Shown: positions 21,839 to 34,342, counted from the first letter of the stretch. The stretch is DNA of 55,940 nucleotides from Heterostelium album PN500 (GCF_000004825.1 NW_008805103.1:1-55940); one strand, 5' to 3'. The notes: generated from the letters alone by a model not told the origin. Made by a program: numbers and translations.

Positions 21839-23315
21839 TTAAAGTATAAATAATAAAATGGAAACAATTGCAATTGATAAAAGTGAAAAACTAAAGTTGG
21901 AAAGTTGTCGGCTCGATCCACTCTTGTGTTGTTGACTGGCCATCAGTTTGTCGAGTATTTCGCATGCACCGTTATAAGGATAGCAATTGCTGTGAAGAAC
22001 ACATTTGAATTTGTAGCAAGAGTTGTAGAGACCACATCTTCGGGTGATACATGACTCTAGATTTTCATTGTCCACTCTTGGACAATGTGATTCCCATTTG
22101 CAGAGAGAAGCGCGAATAGCCAAATCCTTGCACTCTTTGCTAAAGACAAACTTGGGCTTGCATTGGTTGGTTGAGTTTGAGCTTGGTTGTGGTGTTTTGT
22201 ATCCGTTGGTCGCCATATTATTGTAACCCTCTCTCAGCTCTGGTTTCACATTGTCCTCGGAACCAATGTCATTCTGTTCTGGATTCACGCCATTGAATGC
22301 TCTTGGTCTGGTTGGTCTTGGGCCCCTAGTTTGGTTGAATCTCTGTGTAACATTGAGACTGGGTGTTGGTTCTGGTGGTTGTGACATAATAATGATCTCC
22401 CTTTTAACATTGCTATAACTACACACACATTGCTCTATGGACAAATCACAACCGAAAATCAAACAATCTTTGGTCTCATCACTTGGATAGTATTTAGAAC
22501 AAAGATTGGTTTTACAATAGAGGCCTTCGGAGATATCACATTCATTGTCTGAATTGCAATAGCTTTGATCCTGTTTCGAATGGAGCGGTATACACTTTCC
22601 ATAGAATGACTTTGGATCTTTCATACCACAGATATAACCATGAGCACAACCAATTTGCAGTTCACAGTCTTCTCCTCTGTCCGGTAGAGGCAAACAAACA
22701 CCACCCAAAGAGCAATAGTCTTCTCCCTTACATTCATTGTTGCTAATACAATGATCTTGTGATCTCTTTGTACAAACATGTTTCGTACATAACAATGGTT
22801 GAGTACATTGAGCAGTTCCATTACATGATTCCCCAATACTATTATAAAGAAATCAAAAAGAATAAATTGAATTAGAAAGTTTTATAAAGATTTGATTAAA
22901 ATACTATATATACCCTCTATAATGAGCAGTCAAACATATTTTTCTTTGAGCTTGAACACATTGAGAGTTTGGATTCAAACAAGAATCTCTGAATTTACAT
23001 GGTTCTTGGTCAGCAATCTTCTTTCTACAAATAGAGGCTTGATTATCACAATAGAAACCAACACCACAAGCTTTAACTTCTGTATCATTTGAATCTTTGC
23101 TAAAATATAGATAAAATTATGAAATTAGAATATTAATCCAAAAAATAAATAAAAATAGTAAACATTTTTTTTTGTTTAGCTTACTAATTCTTTCCACAGA
23201 AATCACCTTCTTCACCACATTCCTTTGCACAGTTTGCAGACGATGCAGTACCGATCAATATTACTATAACAATAAATATTATAATAATAAAAGATGGTAA
23301 TTTATTTAATCCCAT
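21839..23315 (-). CDS. Secreted/GPI-anchored cysteine-rich surface protein, 3 exons
   Basis: Exons 23185-23315, 22914-23099 and 21839-22838, giving 438 aa. The N-terminus has a hydrophobic signal segment (PSFIIIIFIVIVILIGTASS). It is followed by successive Cys-rich modules with spacing like CSLGGVCLPLPDRGEDC and CNSDNECDISEGLYC, similar to the repeats called paramecium-surface-antigen-like in dictyostelid proteins. A Pro/Asn-rich linker, a second Cys-rich block and a C-terminal hydrophobic stretch (LSNFSFSLLSIAIVSILLFIL) with no basic tail suggest GPI attachment. Probable role: an exposed cell-surface or extracellular-matrix protein. It is tail-to-tail with the frizzled-like receptor, 145 bases apart. 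Confidence 0.8.
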
Positions 23316-23617
23316 CCTTATATTTTTTTATAATCTATTTTCTATTCAAACTATCTATCTATATATTTTTTTCCTAACTATAGATTAACCTAACAAACTA
23401 TCAATCTAATTTAACTATTTCACTACTTTATTCATAAATATTGTTCACAAACACTTGAAAATATAATAAAAAGTGATAATGATTAAATGCACGGTTTTGT
23501 TTGTTGTTGTCCGAACGAAACACAACATAAATATCTTCTACATTATATTTCTAAGTGTGTGTTGTATGTGTGTATGGAAATATTATATTTAGTTATGAAT
23601 ACCTTTTAAATAATACT
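23316..23617. other. Divergent intergenic region
   Basis: Upstream of the Cys-rich gene (minus) and of the small membrane ORF (plus). AT-rich with TATCTATC-type runs; nothing specific seen. Confidence 0.5.
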
Positions 23618-23758
23618 ATGGATTTTAAACACATACACACACAAAATGATTTAATAAAGAATCCACCAGACGAATATCAAACTCTTCAAAAAATGATAAT
23701 ATGTATGTTCATTTTATTATTTGTCTATATCTCTTTCTCTTTATTAAATAAACAATGA
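23618..23758 (+). CDS. Small single-pass membrane protein, 46 aa
   Basis: The ORF starts MDFKHIHTQNDLIKNPPDEY and ends in a hydrophobic helix (MIICMFILLFVYISFSLL) and NKQ, the layout of a small tail-anchored protein. An upstream in-frame ATG at 23555 would extend it to 67 aa, but that extension is low complexity (VCVVCVYG) and unlikely. The hydrophilic half has balanced codons rather than homopolymers, which supports a real gene. The family is not recognised. It sits alone between two larger genes. Confidence 0.45.
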   Translation: MDFKHIHTQNDLIKNPPDEYQTLQKMIICMFILLFVYISFSLLNKQ

Positions 23759-24194
23759 ATGATATGTGTGAGTTGTGGAAAAAAAATCACAAGAATATTA
23801 AACAAATTTCTCGCTTTCGTTGACACACATACAACTCCACCCACTCTCTTATCCATTTTTGTGTGATTTCCAATGACTTATAATTTATTTGAAATTTTTG
23901 TTGTATATATATAAAGATAATTATAATTATAATAATTAAAAAAAAAAAACAAAAGATATTTTTAATTGGTTAAATTTAAACTAAAATCTTTTTATGATAT
24001 TTAATTTTTTTTTTTAGTTTAGTTTTTCAAAAAAATCATGAATTTTGATTAGAAAAGTTTTGGTTGGCTGATGGGATCAATGAGGCATTAACCAATAACT
24101 AAATTTTTTTTCTCTTAAGATTATTTTATAACTATATATTTATTTATATTAAGAAGAGATAAAATATAAATCAATAGATAATAAAATTATAAAT
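23759..24194. other. Intergenic, AT-rich
   Basis: Spacer and promoter of the 7-TM gene that follows. Poly(A) near 23938-23950 and poly(T) near 24006. No gene or RNA seen. Confidence 0.55.
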
Positions 24195-25842
24195 ATGGGT
24201 GTAGTTAGTCAAATTGATGTTGCATCTAAGAAACAATTGATTGGTGTCGGTGTTGCAAGTGCTGTCATCTTGCTGATCGCCATCATTGTTGGTGCCACTG
24301 GTCCAAATGTATATGACAGCATTGAACAGTCTGCATATCAATGTACCAATGGATCACATATATGGGATCCAGAGAGTTGTGAAGGTTTCCAACCTGCTTC
24401 AACTGTAAGAAAGAATCAATAAATAAATTATTATTATTATTTTAATTCTTGTTGTTAACAACATTATGTTACACATTTATTATATAGCCAAATGCACAAT
24501 GGACAACAGAGATTTCCAATATTAATCAATTGACTAGATTCTGGGCGATTTCAGTTACACCCTATAGCAATAACCTTCAGAATCAAACAGATTTGTCACT
24601 GCAACTGTTTGTACAGGTATATGGTGGTCAAAATAACAAACCACTCTACAATACAACAACTGTCGCCAAGATAATGTGTGACACTGGCTATTCTGAATGC
24701 ACCTCCTTTACATTGGTCGACGAGGAAGTGTTACTCTACGATCAATACATCGTATCAATAGGATTGCTCAATGGACAAAACATTGTTGGTGACGTTGTAT
24801 TCACCGTTTGGAGAGCACACGAGAAGTTCTCTTCTTTTGAAATCGCAGTTCATCTCTCTTGGATGATTATTTCATCGGTTGGTATCATCCTTTACCTCTT
24901 CTTTATGAGAAAATACGTCTCTACCAAATGGTCACTCGAACAGAAATTCCTATTCATCTTATTATTATCTTTGGTATTATCAAATAGTAAGTAACAGTAA
25001 AAAGCTATCAATATTTACCTAAGAGATAATTAACATTGTTTTTTTTCCCATTAGATCCATTCTTTGGTTTCCAATTTATTTCACAAAGTGCATTCTTCCC
25101 ATTTATCAATTCATTGTTTGCAATCCTTTTCTTGGCAGCATTTTCAATGTATTCATTGGTTATTTTGGATCGTATGAGGTTGGAAAGTGTAGAAAATCAC
25201 ATGGGACCAGGTTATCTACTTAAAGGACTACTTGTACTCTTATTCTCTGTATTAGGTACAACACTATTTACCTGGATCAAGTAAGTAACTATGTTAACAT
25301 GCTATTAATATTTAATTAAACTAATCATTAATTCATTTATATATTAGTTTACGTGATAGAAAAGATCCAATTTTAGGACCAGCAACAGCAGTGAGTGGAA
25401 TTCAAATCCTATTTTACTTTGTAACAACATCATTCGTTGCTATTTTACTTTGGATTTCAATGTTGGTCGTTATGACTGCACCAACCATTGCGAACAGAAA
25501 ATTCTTGATTCCAAAGTTCTTGTTCACAGCAGCACCGATTTCAATCTACGTAATTTCTTTACTAGCTGGTATTTTCGCTGGAACATTCGGTCCATTAAAT
25601 CCCGATGCTCTCTCAACCATGTATTTTACAACACTCAACAACGTATTCGCCATGATCATAGCCTACTCCTATTGGCCAAGAGAAAGTGGTAACAACACAA
25701 ATAACAACGCAAACGAAGAAGAACAAAAATTGTAAGTTTAATAACAACAAAATATCAATTCTATTCAAAAAAATAGTAATATTTATTAACAAAAAATAAT
25801 TATTTTTTTTACTTTAGATTCGGAGATGATGAACAACTTTAA
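24195..25842 (+). CDS. TMEM181/Wntless-like (GOST-type) seven-helix membrane protein
   Basis: Exons 24195-24404, 24488-24986, 25055-25280, 25348-25731 and 25818-25842, giving 447 aa. One N-terminal helix (residues about 15-35, GVASAVILLIAIIVGATGP) is followed by a luminal or extracellular beta-rich domain of about 190 residues with cysteines (CTNGSHIW, CDTGYSECTSF). It ends at the motif FTVWRAHEKFSSFEIAVHLS. Seven further helices follow, then a short acidic tail (FGDDEQL). A membrane-proximal extracellular domain plus seven helices matches the GOST group (TMEM181, Wntless, GPR107/108), most like TMEM181. Such proteins act in the Golgi and endosomes in trafficking of membrane cargo. The last exon is only 25 nt. 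Confidence 0.65.
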
Positions 25843-26395
25843 ATAAAAAATAAACAAACTATAGATAATATTTTTTTGTATTTATTTATATGATTGTCAT
25901 TTCATTAAAATTTTGTTTTTTTTTTAATTATTTTTGAACAATGAGACAGATATCTTCACACTCAAAAAAAAAATTATGTGTGTTTGAAATTTTTTAATAA
26001 ATATTTTATAATTCATAAATTATTTCCATTTTTAGTCTTTGTTTAAGTAAACTTTAATTAAAACCCACTTTGAAATTTAAAAAAATGTATTATAAACAGG
26101 TATATCTTGGTGAAGATACTATTTGGATATTTTTTATTAAAAAAATTACTGTTTTAAAAGATTACGTAATATTTAAAAAAAGATAAAACTTCTAAATATA
26201 TCAATTCGTATTGTGTACACTTTTAAGTATCTCTTTTAATTTTTATTTAGATATAAGTATAAGTAATAAAAATTTTAATTAATTCAACTTTTGAACTATT
26301 TTTTATTTATATTTTCAACCTTAAAGTAATTGATATTTTTTTTATATTTTATGTTTAATAATTTTCTAAAAAACTAAAACTAGAATTCCACAACC
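25843..26395. other. Intergenic, AT-rich
   Basis: About 550 bases of homopolymer-rich DNA between two plus-strand genes. Nothing recognisable. Confidence 0.55.
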
Positions 26396-27435
26396 ATGTC
26401 TGGAAATAAATTTTTACATAAAGAATGGGTAAATAGAACTTCTATTCCCGCAGCAAGAAGATTCATTGAGGGTCATCATTGTACAGAATGTGGATTAAAT
26501 GATGTTAACTATGGAGGTAGATGGAAAGGTAAATTATAAATAATAAATATTAAAAAAAATAAAAAATATTCTAAAATTTTTTTTTTCTTTCAAACTTTAC
26601 ATTAGATCATAGAAAAGCATTGATTCATGGTTCGAGAAAAGAAAAGAAGATCGATGCTTTCAGTTCAAATTACAAACCACCCATCTACAACAATGATATG
26701 TATGATCAACCGTATATCATGAAGAAGGGTTACCATTGTCGTAAGTTCCTCCTGAGAAACGACCAGATCACCGAGTACTTGGATCCAATCTTGTTTGAAA
26801 AACCATACTACATTGACAGAATCAATCAAAACGGTGACATCCATGCCTACTACTTGTCGGACGGTAGCAAACTCATGGGTATTGAGATGGCCAAGAAGTT
26901 TGAGAAATCAGACATTGACTACTCGTATGACGAAGAAAAGCAATGGGTTGACTACAGATCGAATGACGAGGCCCATCTCAAGAAGAAGCAGGAATGGGCT
27001 ACCAAGAGAGCTCTTGAGAAAGAACATGAGAAGTCCGCTCTCCAGAACAAGATTAGAAGAGATGAGGCATTGGAGGCAAAGAGTGAACTTGACAGCAACG
27101 TCGCAAAGAGAGAAACAATGAGTCTCAAGAAATCGGGTCAAAGCCAACAGGCCGAGAAGATATTTGTCGGAGAGAGTCAGTCCACCGTTCAAAGAACTTC
27201 CACTGGTACACCAATATCCAGCAGTTCATACTCCAAGAGCACCTACTATGGTGCACCAGAGGCATCCAACAACCAACAGTGGATCACTACCGCCACAGAG
27301 GGTATGATGACACCAAAATTTGAACGTGGAAGCACTCTTCAAGCCAATGTTACACCAATGATTGTTCGTGACAATATTGTTTATCAACCAGTTGGTGTTG
27401 TCAATGATAAATCTGTCAGTATGTATAATTTTTAA
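26396..27435 (+). CDS. Conserved-looking protein of unknown family, 320 aa
   Basis: Exons 26396-26528 and 26606-27435. It starts MSGNKFLHKEWVNRTSIPAA. A CxxC pair (HCTECGLNDVNYGG) and another basic segment with a cysteine (KKGYHCRKFLLRNDQ) lie in the first third. The middle is a highly charged, probably helical or coiled-coil stretch of about 110 residues (KKKQEWATKRALEKEHEKSA). The C-terminus is Ser/Thr/Gln-rich and ends in short hydrophobic motifs. There is no signal or membrane helix, so it is probably intracellular. G+C-rich codons (CTC, GAC, AAG) indicate appreciable expression. I cannot assign a function; a cytoskeletal or structural role would only be a guess. Confidence 0.7.
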
Positions 27436-27673
27436 ATTGCTATCATGTTGGTGAATATATTAACACAAAATTTTCTTTGAGAATTCACAAATGTTTAAAA
27501 AGATCAAAGTCGTTCGTTTTTTTTAAAAAAAAATAAAAAATAAAAAAATAAAAACAAAAACTAGTTAGTAAATTAATCTATTTTAATCAATTTTTATTAT
27601 AACAAATCTTTTATATCCTATACAAAATTTATCTTATCATTTCTTTAAAAAAAATATTAATATTGATTTAGAA

Positions 27674-28954
27674 ATGAAAATAAGTTCAATTGTACCATCC
27701 GATAAATTATTATTGGTTACAACACCATTTGTTATTACAACTGCTCTTGCTACCTATTTCTATTGTATGTAATTACTTATCTTTAAAGAAAAGTAAACAA
27801 AAAAAAAAACTAATATTTATTTACATTTCTAAATTTAACAATAAGTTCAAATAAAAAATAAATTAGAAACAGCAAAAGAGAAATTGGAAAAAGAAAGACA
27901 AGCAAAATTACATGAACAAAAGAAATGCGAGGAACAAAGACTTGGTAGAACTAGAGCTGAGAGAGAATTACGTCGTACTCTAAATGATATCAAAGAGGAC
28001 AGAGATAACAAGTCAGAGAGACCACCCGATTACCCACCAATTGGATTCCTCGAGTGTTGTTTCCGTGAGAGAAATGGAACACCAAGACAAGGTTGCTTCG
28101 TAACCAAGGGACGTGCTATTCTCCGTTTGCGTACCAATATCAATCCTGCGCATGCTCTTGAGGGTCTCGATCAATACTCTCATTGTTGGTTGATCTTTGT
28201 CTTCCACGAGAATACCAACACTCTGAGAGGTGTCCGTCAAGATAGACCTGGTAGCAACGTCAAGGCAAAAGTCAAGCCACCCAAGTTGGACGGTGTCAAA
28301 GTCGGTTTGTTCTCAACAAGAACACCTCATAGACCAAATGCAATTGGCTTATCAACCGCCAAGATCGACAAGATCGTTGGAAACGAGTTGCATCTCAGTT
28401 GTATCGATTTGATCGACGGAACACCCATTCTCGATGTTAAACCCTATATCAAACACTACGATAGTTTACCAGATGCTGTCAACCCAGCTTGGACATTGAC
28501 ACCTACCGTCCCACCATTGAAAGACGTCATTGTATTGCCAGAGGCATGCGAGCAACTCAAAGTATTGGTGAACCGAAAAGTACTAAAGTTCTATGATAAT
28601 TTCGATGATATACATTTGGCAATCAAACAAGTTTTAGTTGAAGACATTCGTTCAATTAGAAAGAGAAAGAGTGATAGAATACACGATTCCAAAGAGGATG
28701 AGGCAGCCAACGACTTTGAAGAGGAAGATAAAGGACCAGAGAAACATAGATTCTGTATCGACACACTCAACGTTAAATTCACCGTAGAAGATCAAATTGC
28801 AACCGTCTTTGAAATAGAATTAGATGTAGTATTGAAAGAAAAAGAAAAGAACATCTATCTTCCATCTTCCATTTATGTTTCCAATGGAGAACAACAAAAA
28901 ATCACTTCTCAGCAAGATAACAAAAATAATGATAATAATAATGATAATAATTAA
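27674..28954 (+). CDS. TRMO-like tRNA (t6A37-N6) methyltransferase, N-terminal membrane anchor
   Basis: Exons 27674-27764 and 27846-28954, giving 399 aa. The core (residues about 80-240) is the YaeB/TrmO beta-barrel. It contains PIGFLECCFRERNGTPRQG, ALEGLDQYSHCWLIFVFHEN, VKVGLFSTRTPHRPNAIGLS and IDGTPILDVKPYIKHYDSLP, the usual SAM- and tRNA-binding signatures. TrmO methylates N6 of t6A37 in ACY-reading tRNAs. Unusually, exon 1 encodes a hydrophobic helix (LLLVTTPFVITTALATYFYF) and exon 2 starts with about 45 residues of charged coiled coil, so the enzyme may be tethered to a membrane. The C-terminal third is acidic and the last residues are an Asn/Asp tract. The acceptor at 27845 is chosen because the nearer AG, just before 27868, would create a stop at the junction. 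Confidence 0.88.
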
Positions 28955-29162
28955 TAAAATAATTGATTAAACTCTAATCATTATAATAATCTTCTTCTTG
29001 TTTGTTGTATTAAATGAATTTGTTTTTATTGTATTAAAAAAAAGGTCAAACTTTGTTTTTTTTTTTTTTTTCAAAAAGGTAATAATACTAGTGAAAGTAT
29101 CTCATTAATGGTGTTATAATTTATATATAAATAGACGTATTACTATGCTATTGTGATGCTCT

Positions 29163-30622
29163 TTATTGTTGTTGACATGAAACTCCTTGTGGATGACCTC
29201 CCTCTTCGTCGTCGTCGTCGTTATCATATGCCTCGGCTCTGGCGGCACCTCTGGCTCTTTGGTTCTTTTCGTCGAAATCTGACAAGGTGACTTCCTCGTC
29301 GATACCGTCGTGGCTGGCTGGCTTTTGAGCTGGCTTTGGCTTTGGAAGAACCTTCTCCAAGAGCTTTGCAGACTCTGGTGCGATTTGTCCGTCGCTTGGG
29401 AACTCGACGATAAACTTGATGATGAGTCTTCCCTTTTCGAATGGACTTCTGTACTTTGGCATACCCTCGTTAAAAATACATTTGATGGCGTTTGGAGTGA
29501 TGACCTTTCCTGGTGGGTTGGTGACGGTGAGAACACGACCGTCGAGGTGTTGAATATAGAAAACGAAACCGGTGAGGGCCTCTAGCAAAGTGATCTTGTG
29601 CTCCATGAAGAGGTCGTCGCCATCACGGGTGAAGACGGCGTGCTCCTTTTGTTGTAAAATAACGATGACATCACCTGGTACGATATCTGGTGATTCGTAG
29701 TCACCCTCTTCAGCAAATACAATCTTTTGTTGGTTCTTCATACCCTTGTCAATGTTAACCTTGAGTGTCTTTTCCTCTTGGATCGACTTGTTACCCTTGC
29801 ACTTTTGACAACGATCCTTCTCACGGATGACTTGACCCTCTCCCTTACAGGTGTTACAATGTGTTTTAATTTGTTGAACCATACCTGGTCCAATTTGTCT
29901 AAGTTGAATCTTGATACCATTACCGTTACAGTCGTCGCACTTCTTGACGGCATCGTGTGTCTTGGCACCCCTACCATCGCACTCTGGACACTTTGAATTC
30001 TTTTGAAGGGCGAGTTTCGAGACCTTACCCTTGTAGAGATCCTCGAGACTGACCTTGAGAACGTGTTGGAGTGACTCTCCCTTTCTTGGACCACGTCTTC
30101 CACCTCCACCACCACGACCACCACCACCAAAGAATCCACCACCAAAGAACTGCGAGAAGATATCCTCTCCAAATCCACCGGGTCCACCTTCCTTGAGTCC
30201 CTCTTCTCCATATTTATCGTAGATATCTCTCTTTTCCTTATCACTCAAAACCTCATAGGCTACTGTGATCTCTTTGAACTTTTCGACTGCTCCTGGATCT
30301 TGATTCTTATCTGGATGGTATTTAATAGCCAACTATTGTATTTTAAAGAAAAAATTTTAATTTGTTAAGTTTTGATTGATTCATATACAACGATCATTGC
30401 AATCAATATTAATGATTGATTTTCGATACACTGTCATGTTGATTATTTCAAACTTTTTAAAAAAAAAACAAACTAATTTTTAATGTTTGAAGTAACAACA
30501 ACAAAATGGTATGTGTGGGAAATAGTAATAACAAGACCTACCTTTCTATAAGCTTTTTTGATCTCGGTTTCGTTGGCATCACGTGATACACCGAGAAGAT
30601 CGTAAAATTTATTGTCAGGCAT
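29163..30622 (-). CDS. Type I Hsp40 (DnaJ subfamily A) co-chaperone, 2 exons, CaaX-type end
   Basis: Exons 30542-30622 and 29163-30332, giving 416 aa. The J domain ([20 protein letters not shown], with HPD in [10 protein letters not shown]) is followed by a Gly/Phe-rich linker ([18 protein letters not shown]) and four zinc-finger CxxCxGxG-type repeats ([38 protein letters not shown]). Two C-terminal substrate-binding domains and the dimerisation end come next. The protein stimulates Hsp70 ATPase and delivers clients in the cytosol. The final residues CQQQ fit a farnesylation box, as in DNAJA1/Ydj1, which would place part of the pool on membranes. Codons are GC-rich compared with neighbours, consistent with high expression. 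The intron splits the J domain right before the HPD helix. Confidence 0.95.
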
Positions 30623-31080
30623 CTCTCTCTCTTCTCTCTTATATATCTATTTATAAAAAAGTATGATTATATAGAATGATATTGACAAAAAAAAATAATA
30701 AAAAAAAAAGAAAAACAAGAACGTTTCTCTCTCGACTTTAAATAAATAAAAAAAATTGTTGAAAAAAAAATGAAAATAAAAAAAAATATTGCAAAAATAA
30801 GTCGGTTTGAATATTTTCACTGAGATTTCGCTATTTTTCACATGAGTTGCTAATAAACGGTTTAACTGTTCGCAAAAAAAAAACTATTATTATTTATATT
30901 AAATAATTAATTAAAAAAACTTAATTTTTTAAAACTTTTTGGTTTTTTTATACAATATTTATTTTAATGTTAATAATTTAATTGTTTAAGTAGTAGTTGT
31001 TATTGTTGTTTGTTTATCTATAAATAAGGTGGCTGGTTGTTAGATTGATTAAATTTGTTGGTGTTAACTTTTATTTGATG
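30623..31080. other. Intergenic, AT-rich
   Basis: Lies between two minus-strand genes: promoter of the Hsp40 gene and 3' flank of the CLASP_N gene. Purine/pyrimidine runs only. Confidence 0.55.
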
Positions 31081-33779
31081 TTAACTGTTCAACTCTAATT
31101 CTAAATCCAAATTTAAACTATTTCTTTTACTATTGTTGGTACTGTTGTTTGTGGAACTACTGTTACTGTTATTGTTACTACTAAGATTACTAGAGGGTGA
31201 CTTGAAGTTTAGTTGAATATCATCGACGTCGTAGATATCGTCATCGTCGTCAGTGATCAAGTTGTGTCTATCGTTTTTCTTTTTACCATTGAGGTGATGA
31301 TGATGATGATTGGTCAGTTGGTCGTCCAACAACTGATTGTCATCAAACTCTAATAGATCATCACCAATCATTGTCTGATCAACAGAGTCCTCTATCCAAT
31401 TGAAATCTTCATTGCTATTCTGTCTACGTAGTGTACTTCCACCACCACCACGCAATGCAAGTTCACCAATACTGCTACTTCTACTTAAATTCTTTTGTCT
31501 TGTATTGGTGTTGTCATTGTCATTGTTATCATCATCATCGTCATCGTTGTCATCCAATTCCAAGTCTTCTAATTTCAATTCATTGTTTGGATCATCGTCA
31601 ATGAGTGATAATCCACGTTTGGCATCACGAATGTTTGTTGCCAGGGCATCGGATATCTCATTGAATTGTGAATCCTGGAGTGAGTCTATCTCCATATCGA
31701 TCTTGGCAAGTGATTCGACAATGGTGTTACTATACTTGATGAGATCGTCGACATCGCCAATATCTTGAACATCTCGATCCAATATACTCTCTGCTTCTTT
31801 TAGGAGGTGTTCATCGATCTCCTTTGATGCTCGTTTGGCTACAGAGGTAGTCGGTTTGCTTGCTGAGGTGGAAGTGGACAATGCCTTCATTTTCTCATTG
31901 AGTCTTGCTACTGTTGGTGATGATGATGTGGTTGTTGAAGTGACAGAGGTAACCGGTGTTTTAGTTGGTGTGGATGAAGTGGATGGTAATGATGTTGATC
32001 CTATTGTACTCTTTGATAATGATGCTGTTGATGTTGTTGTAGATGGTCGAATTGATTTAGTGAGTGAATTTGAAGTGGTAGTTGGATTTACAGTTGATTT
32101 CGATAGTGATGATGCTGAGGTTGTTTTTGTTGTTGATGAAGGTGATGTTGTTCTCTTTGAAATAGTTGATGATGATGTTGTTGTTGTTGATGACGATGGA
32201 GTGGAAGTTGATGATGTACCACCAAGTGAAGTACTACTCTTTGATTTTGTAAGTGAAGCTGGTTGTTGTTGTTGTTTCTGTTGTAAGTTGGTGATAGCTG
32301 CCAACTTTGTCTGTGAGCTCTTGAGTGTCTGTGCAAGTGTTGGCTTACCGGTGGTAGGCTGTGAGATTCTACTACCAATGCTACTGTATCGACCAGAGAG
32401 ATTCGATGACGATACGTTTGGACTGGCAGAAGATGCTCTCGAACTTGTCGAACTGACAGGAGTAGTCGTTGTTTTTGTCATTCCAAGACTGCTCTTACTT
32501 CTCACCGTAGATGAAGTAGATGCACCTCTCAATGATGATCCACTTGCAGTCGATGATGATGGCTTAGATGATGTCGAAGACGATAAACCTGTTGGTGTTG
32601 TTGTAGTAGTAGTAGTTGTTGTACTAATCTTTCCTTTCAAACCAGACTGTCTACCTGTTGGTATACTTGATCCACCAGTCGGTGTCTTGGCGCGCGATGT
32701 TGGTATCGAACTAGAGGTTGTAGTTGTTGTTGTTGTTGACTGATCTTTTTTAAAGTCATTCATGTCAAAATCCAAATCTGTTGATTCTGTCATTAGTTGT
32801 TGATCTTGATCTTCTTCGAGCAACGCCTGTTGGATTTTGAGCGCCAATTGGTGTTGTGATGGTGGTAGTGTGTTGATCATTGAAAAGAGGTTCTTTTGTG
32901 TGGTGGGTGTGTATTCGTAGAGCATTGCCAATGCTCTCTCCTCACTCAACTCGAGATATGCCCAAAAACAAAGTCGGGTGTTGGCGCGAATGTCGGAACC
33001 ACCATCGACAAGCAGACGCGATATAGCAGCCTCCACTGCTGCGACCGACGACATGAGCACCATATCGGGCTCATCGATAGCACGACCCAAAATAATGAGT
33101 AAATACTCTGAAGCGCGACGTCTTAGCGCTTCATTGTGCTGGTCTCCAGACGCGATCAGTATGTTCGCCAGCAGTGTTTTAGTCTGCACGGAATTGAGTA
33201 TAGACTTTATTGCATTGTGTGCTGCTTCAGCTATGATTGTAACTTTTACAACTACAACCTTTAGAAGCGCATTCATATAGAGGAGAGCGAGTGGTTCGAA
33301 TCGACTCCTGAGTCGTGTGGCGACTTGTGAGACAACTGCACAAGCTTCTTTGACAATAGTAGATCGCAACTCTGTGACCTGCTCTACCAAACCCGGACTC
33401 ATCTGACGTAGTAAAACCACAAAGTTTTTCATCTCCACTGCATTACCTGCAACTACTCTCTGTAGTTGAATGAGTGCCTTGTATCGAAACGACCAATCTC
33501 TAGATTCTTTCAATTTAAACTCTGCTGATATCTCTTCCATTTGCTTCTGTAAATCTTTTTCTGAATCAAACTATAGTTTTATCAATTATGAATTATTAGA
33601 ATGTATTGCTATTATTTTAATGCAAATAATAAATATCATACATCAATAGGTGACATATCATGTTTTACAGGTTGATTCAACCTTGAAGTCGATGACAGAC
33701 TGCTTGTACTTGTAGAGCTTGCTCCACCACCACCACCACCACCACTAACAGACATTCTTGATTTCATATTTGATGTCAT
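31081..33779 (-). CDS. CLASP N-terminal-domain protein, 2 exons, 875 aa
   Basis: Exons 33642-33779 and 31081-33570. After a short Gly7/Ser-rich leader, residues about 47-300 form a helical-repeat TOG/CLASP_N domain. It contains SRDWSFRYKALIQLQRVVAG, STIVKEACAVVSQVATRLRS, RFEPLALLYMNALLKVVVVK and RRRASEYLLIILGRAIDEPD. CLASP proteins bind microtubule plus ends and tubulin and promote rescue. The middle 300 residues are Ser/Thr-rich and basic, as in CLASP microtubule-binding linkers. The last 200 are acidic with Asp/Asn and His tracts. The protein has only one recognisable TOG domain, so it is shorter than animal CLASPs. The dense antisense ORF opposite the Ser/Thr region is a codon-bias shadow. 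Confidence 0.85.
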
Positions 33780-34342
33780 TCTTTAAAAAATGTATCTATC
33801 TATCAATATCTAAACCTTAAACAACAGTCACCTATTGTCTGTTTTCTTTTCTTTCTTTTTTTATAATTTATAATATTATATTGCCTCTTGTTTATTGTTA
33901 CTATATCTATTCACTTTTACTTAGTGCAAATGTTAACTAAAATTAATAATACAAAAAAAAATAAAAAATACATTTAAATCAAAAAAAAAAAAATAATTTT
34001 TTGAACTTAATATTTTCAAATATTTATTGATTCATACACTGATTAAATTTTCTTTGATTCTATTTTTATTACCATTTTAAAAAAAGAAAGATTTGATTAT
34101 CCAATTTATGTTGTTTTTTCTGTTATATTTAGTTATCTGATATAAAAAATATGGGTTTGTAGACCATTTGGTCAGAAAATCTCATAAAATAAATTCAATG
34201 AAATTATAAATATCTAAAAAAAACTTTTAAAAATAATTTAAAAAAAAAATAAAGAGTTCTGGATGTTGATTGTAATTGAAATCAACCTTTGAATTTAAAT
34301 CTTTAATCAATTTAGATAGATAAATATTAGTAGTATAAAATA
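33780..34342. other. Divergent intergenic region
   Basis: Promoter region of the CLASP_N gene and of the small gene at 34343. Long A and T runs; no other feature seen. Confidence 0.55.

Noticed and set aside
29738-30244. 168-codon minus-strand ORF overlapping the Hsp40 gene in another frame
   Set aside because: Arg/Ser/Val-rich shadow frame of the Hsp40 exon with no domain.
31835-32743. 302-codon plus-strand ORF rich in Val/Asp/Glu
   Set aside because: It is the antisense shadow of the Ser/Thr-rich linker of the CLASP_N gene; composition follows from the sense codons.
33280-33310. GGTTCGAATC, resembling a tRNA T-arm
   Set aside because: It lies inside the conserved CLASP_N coding sequence and no acceptor, D or anticodon arms can be formed around it.
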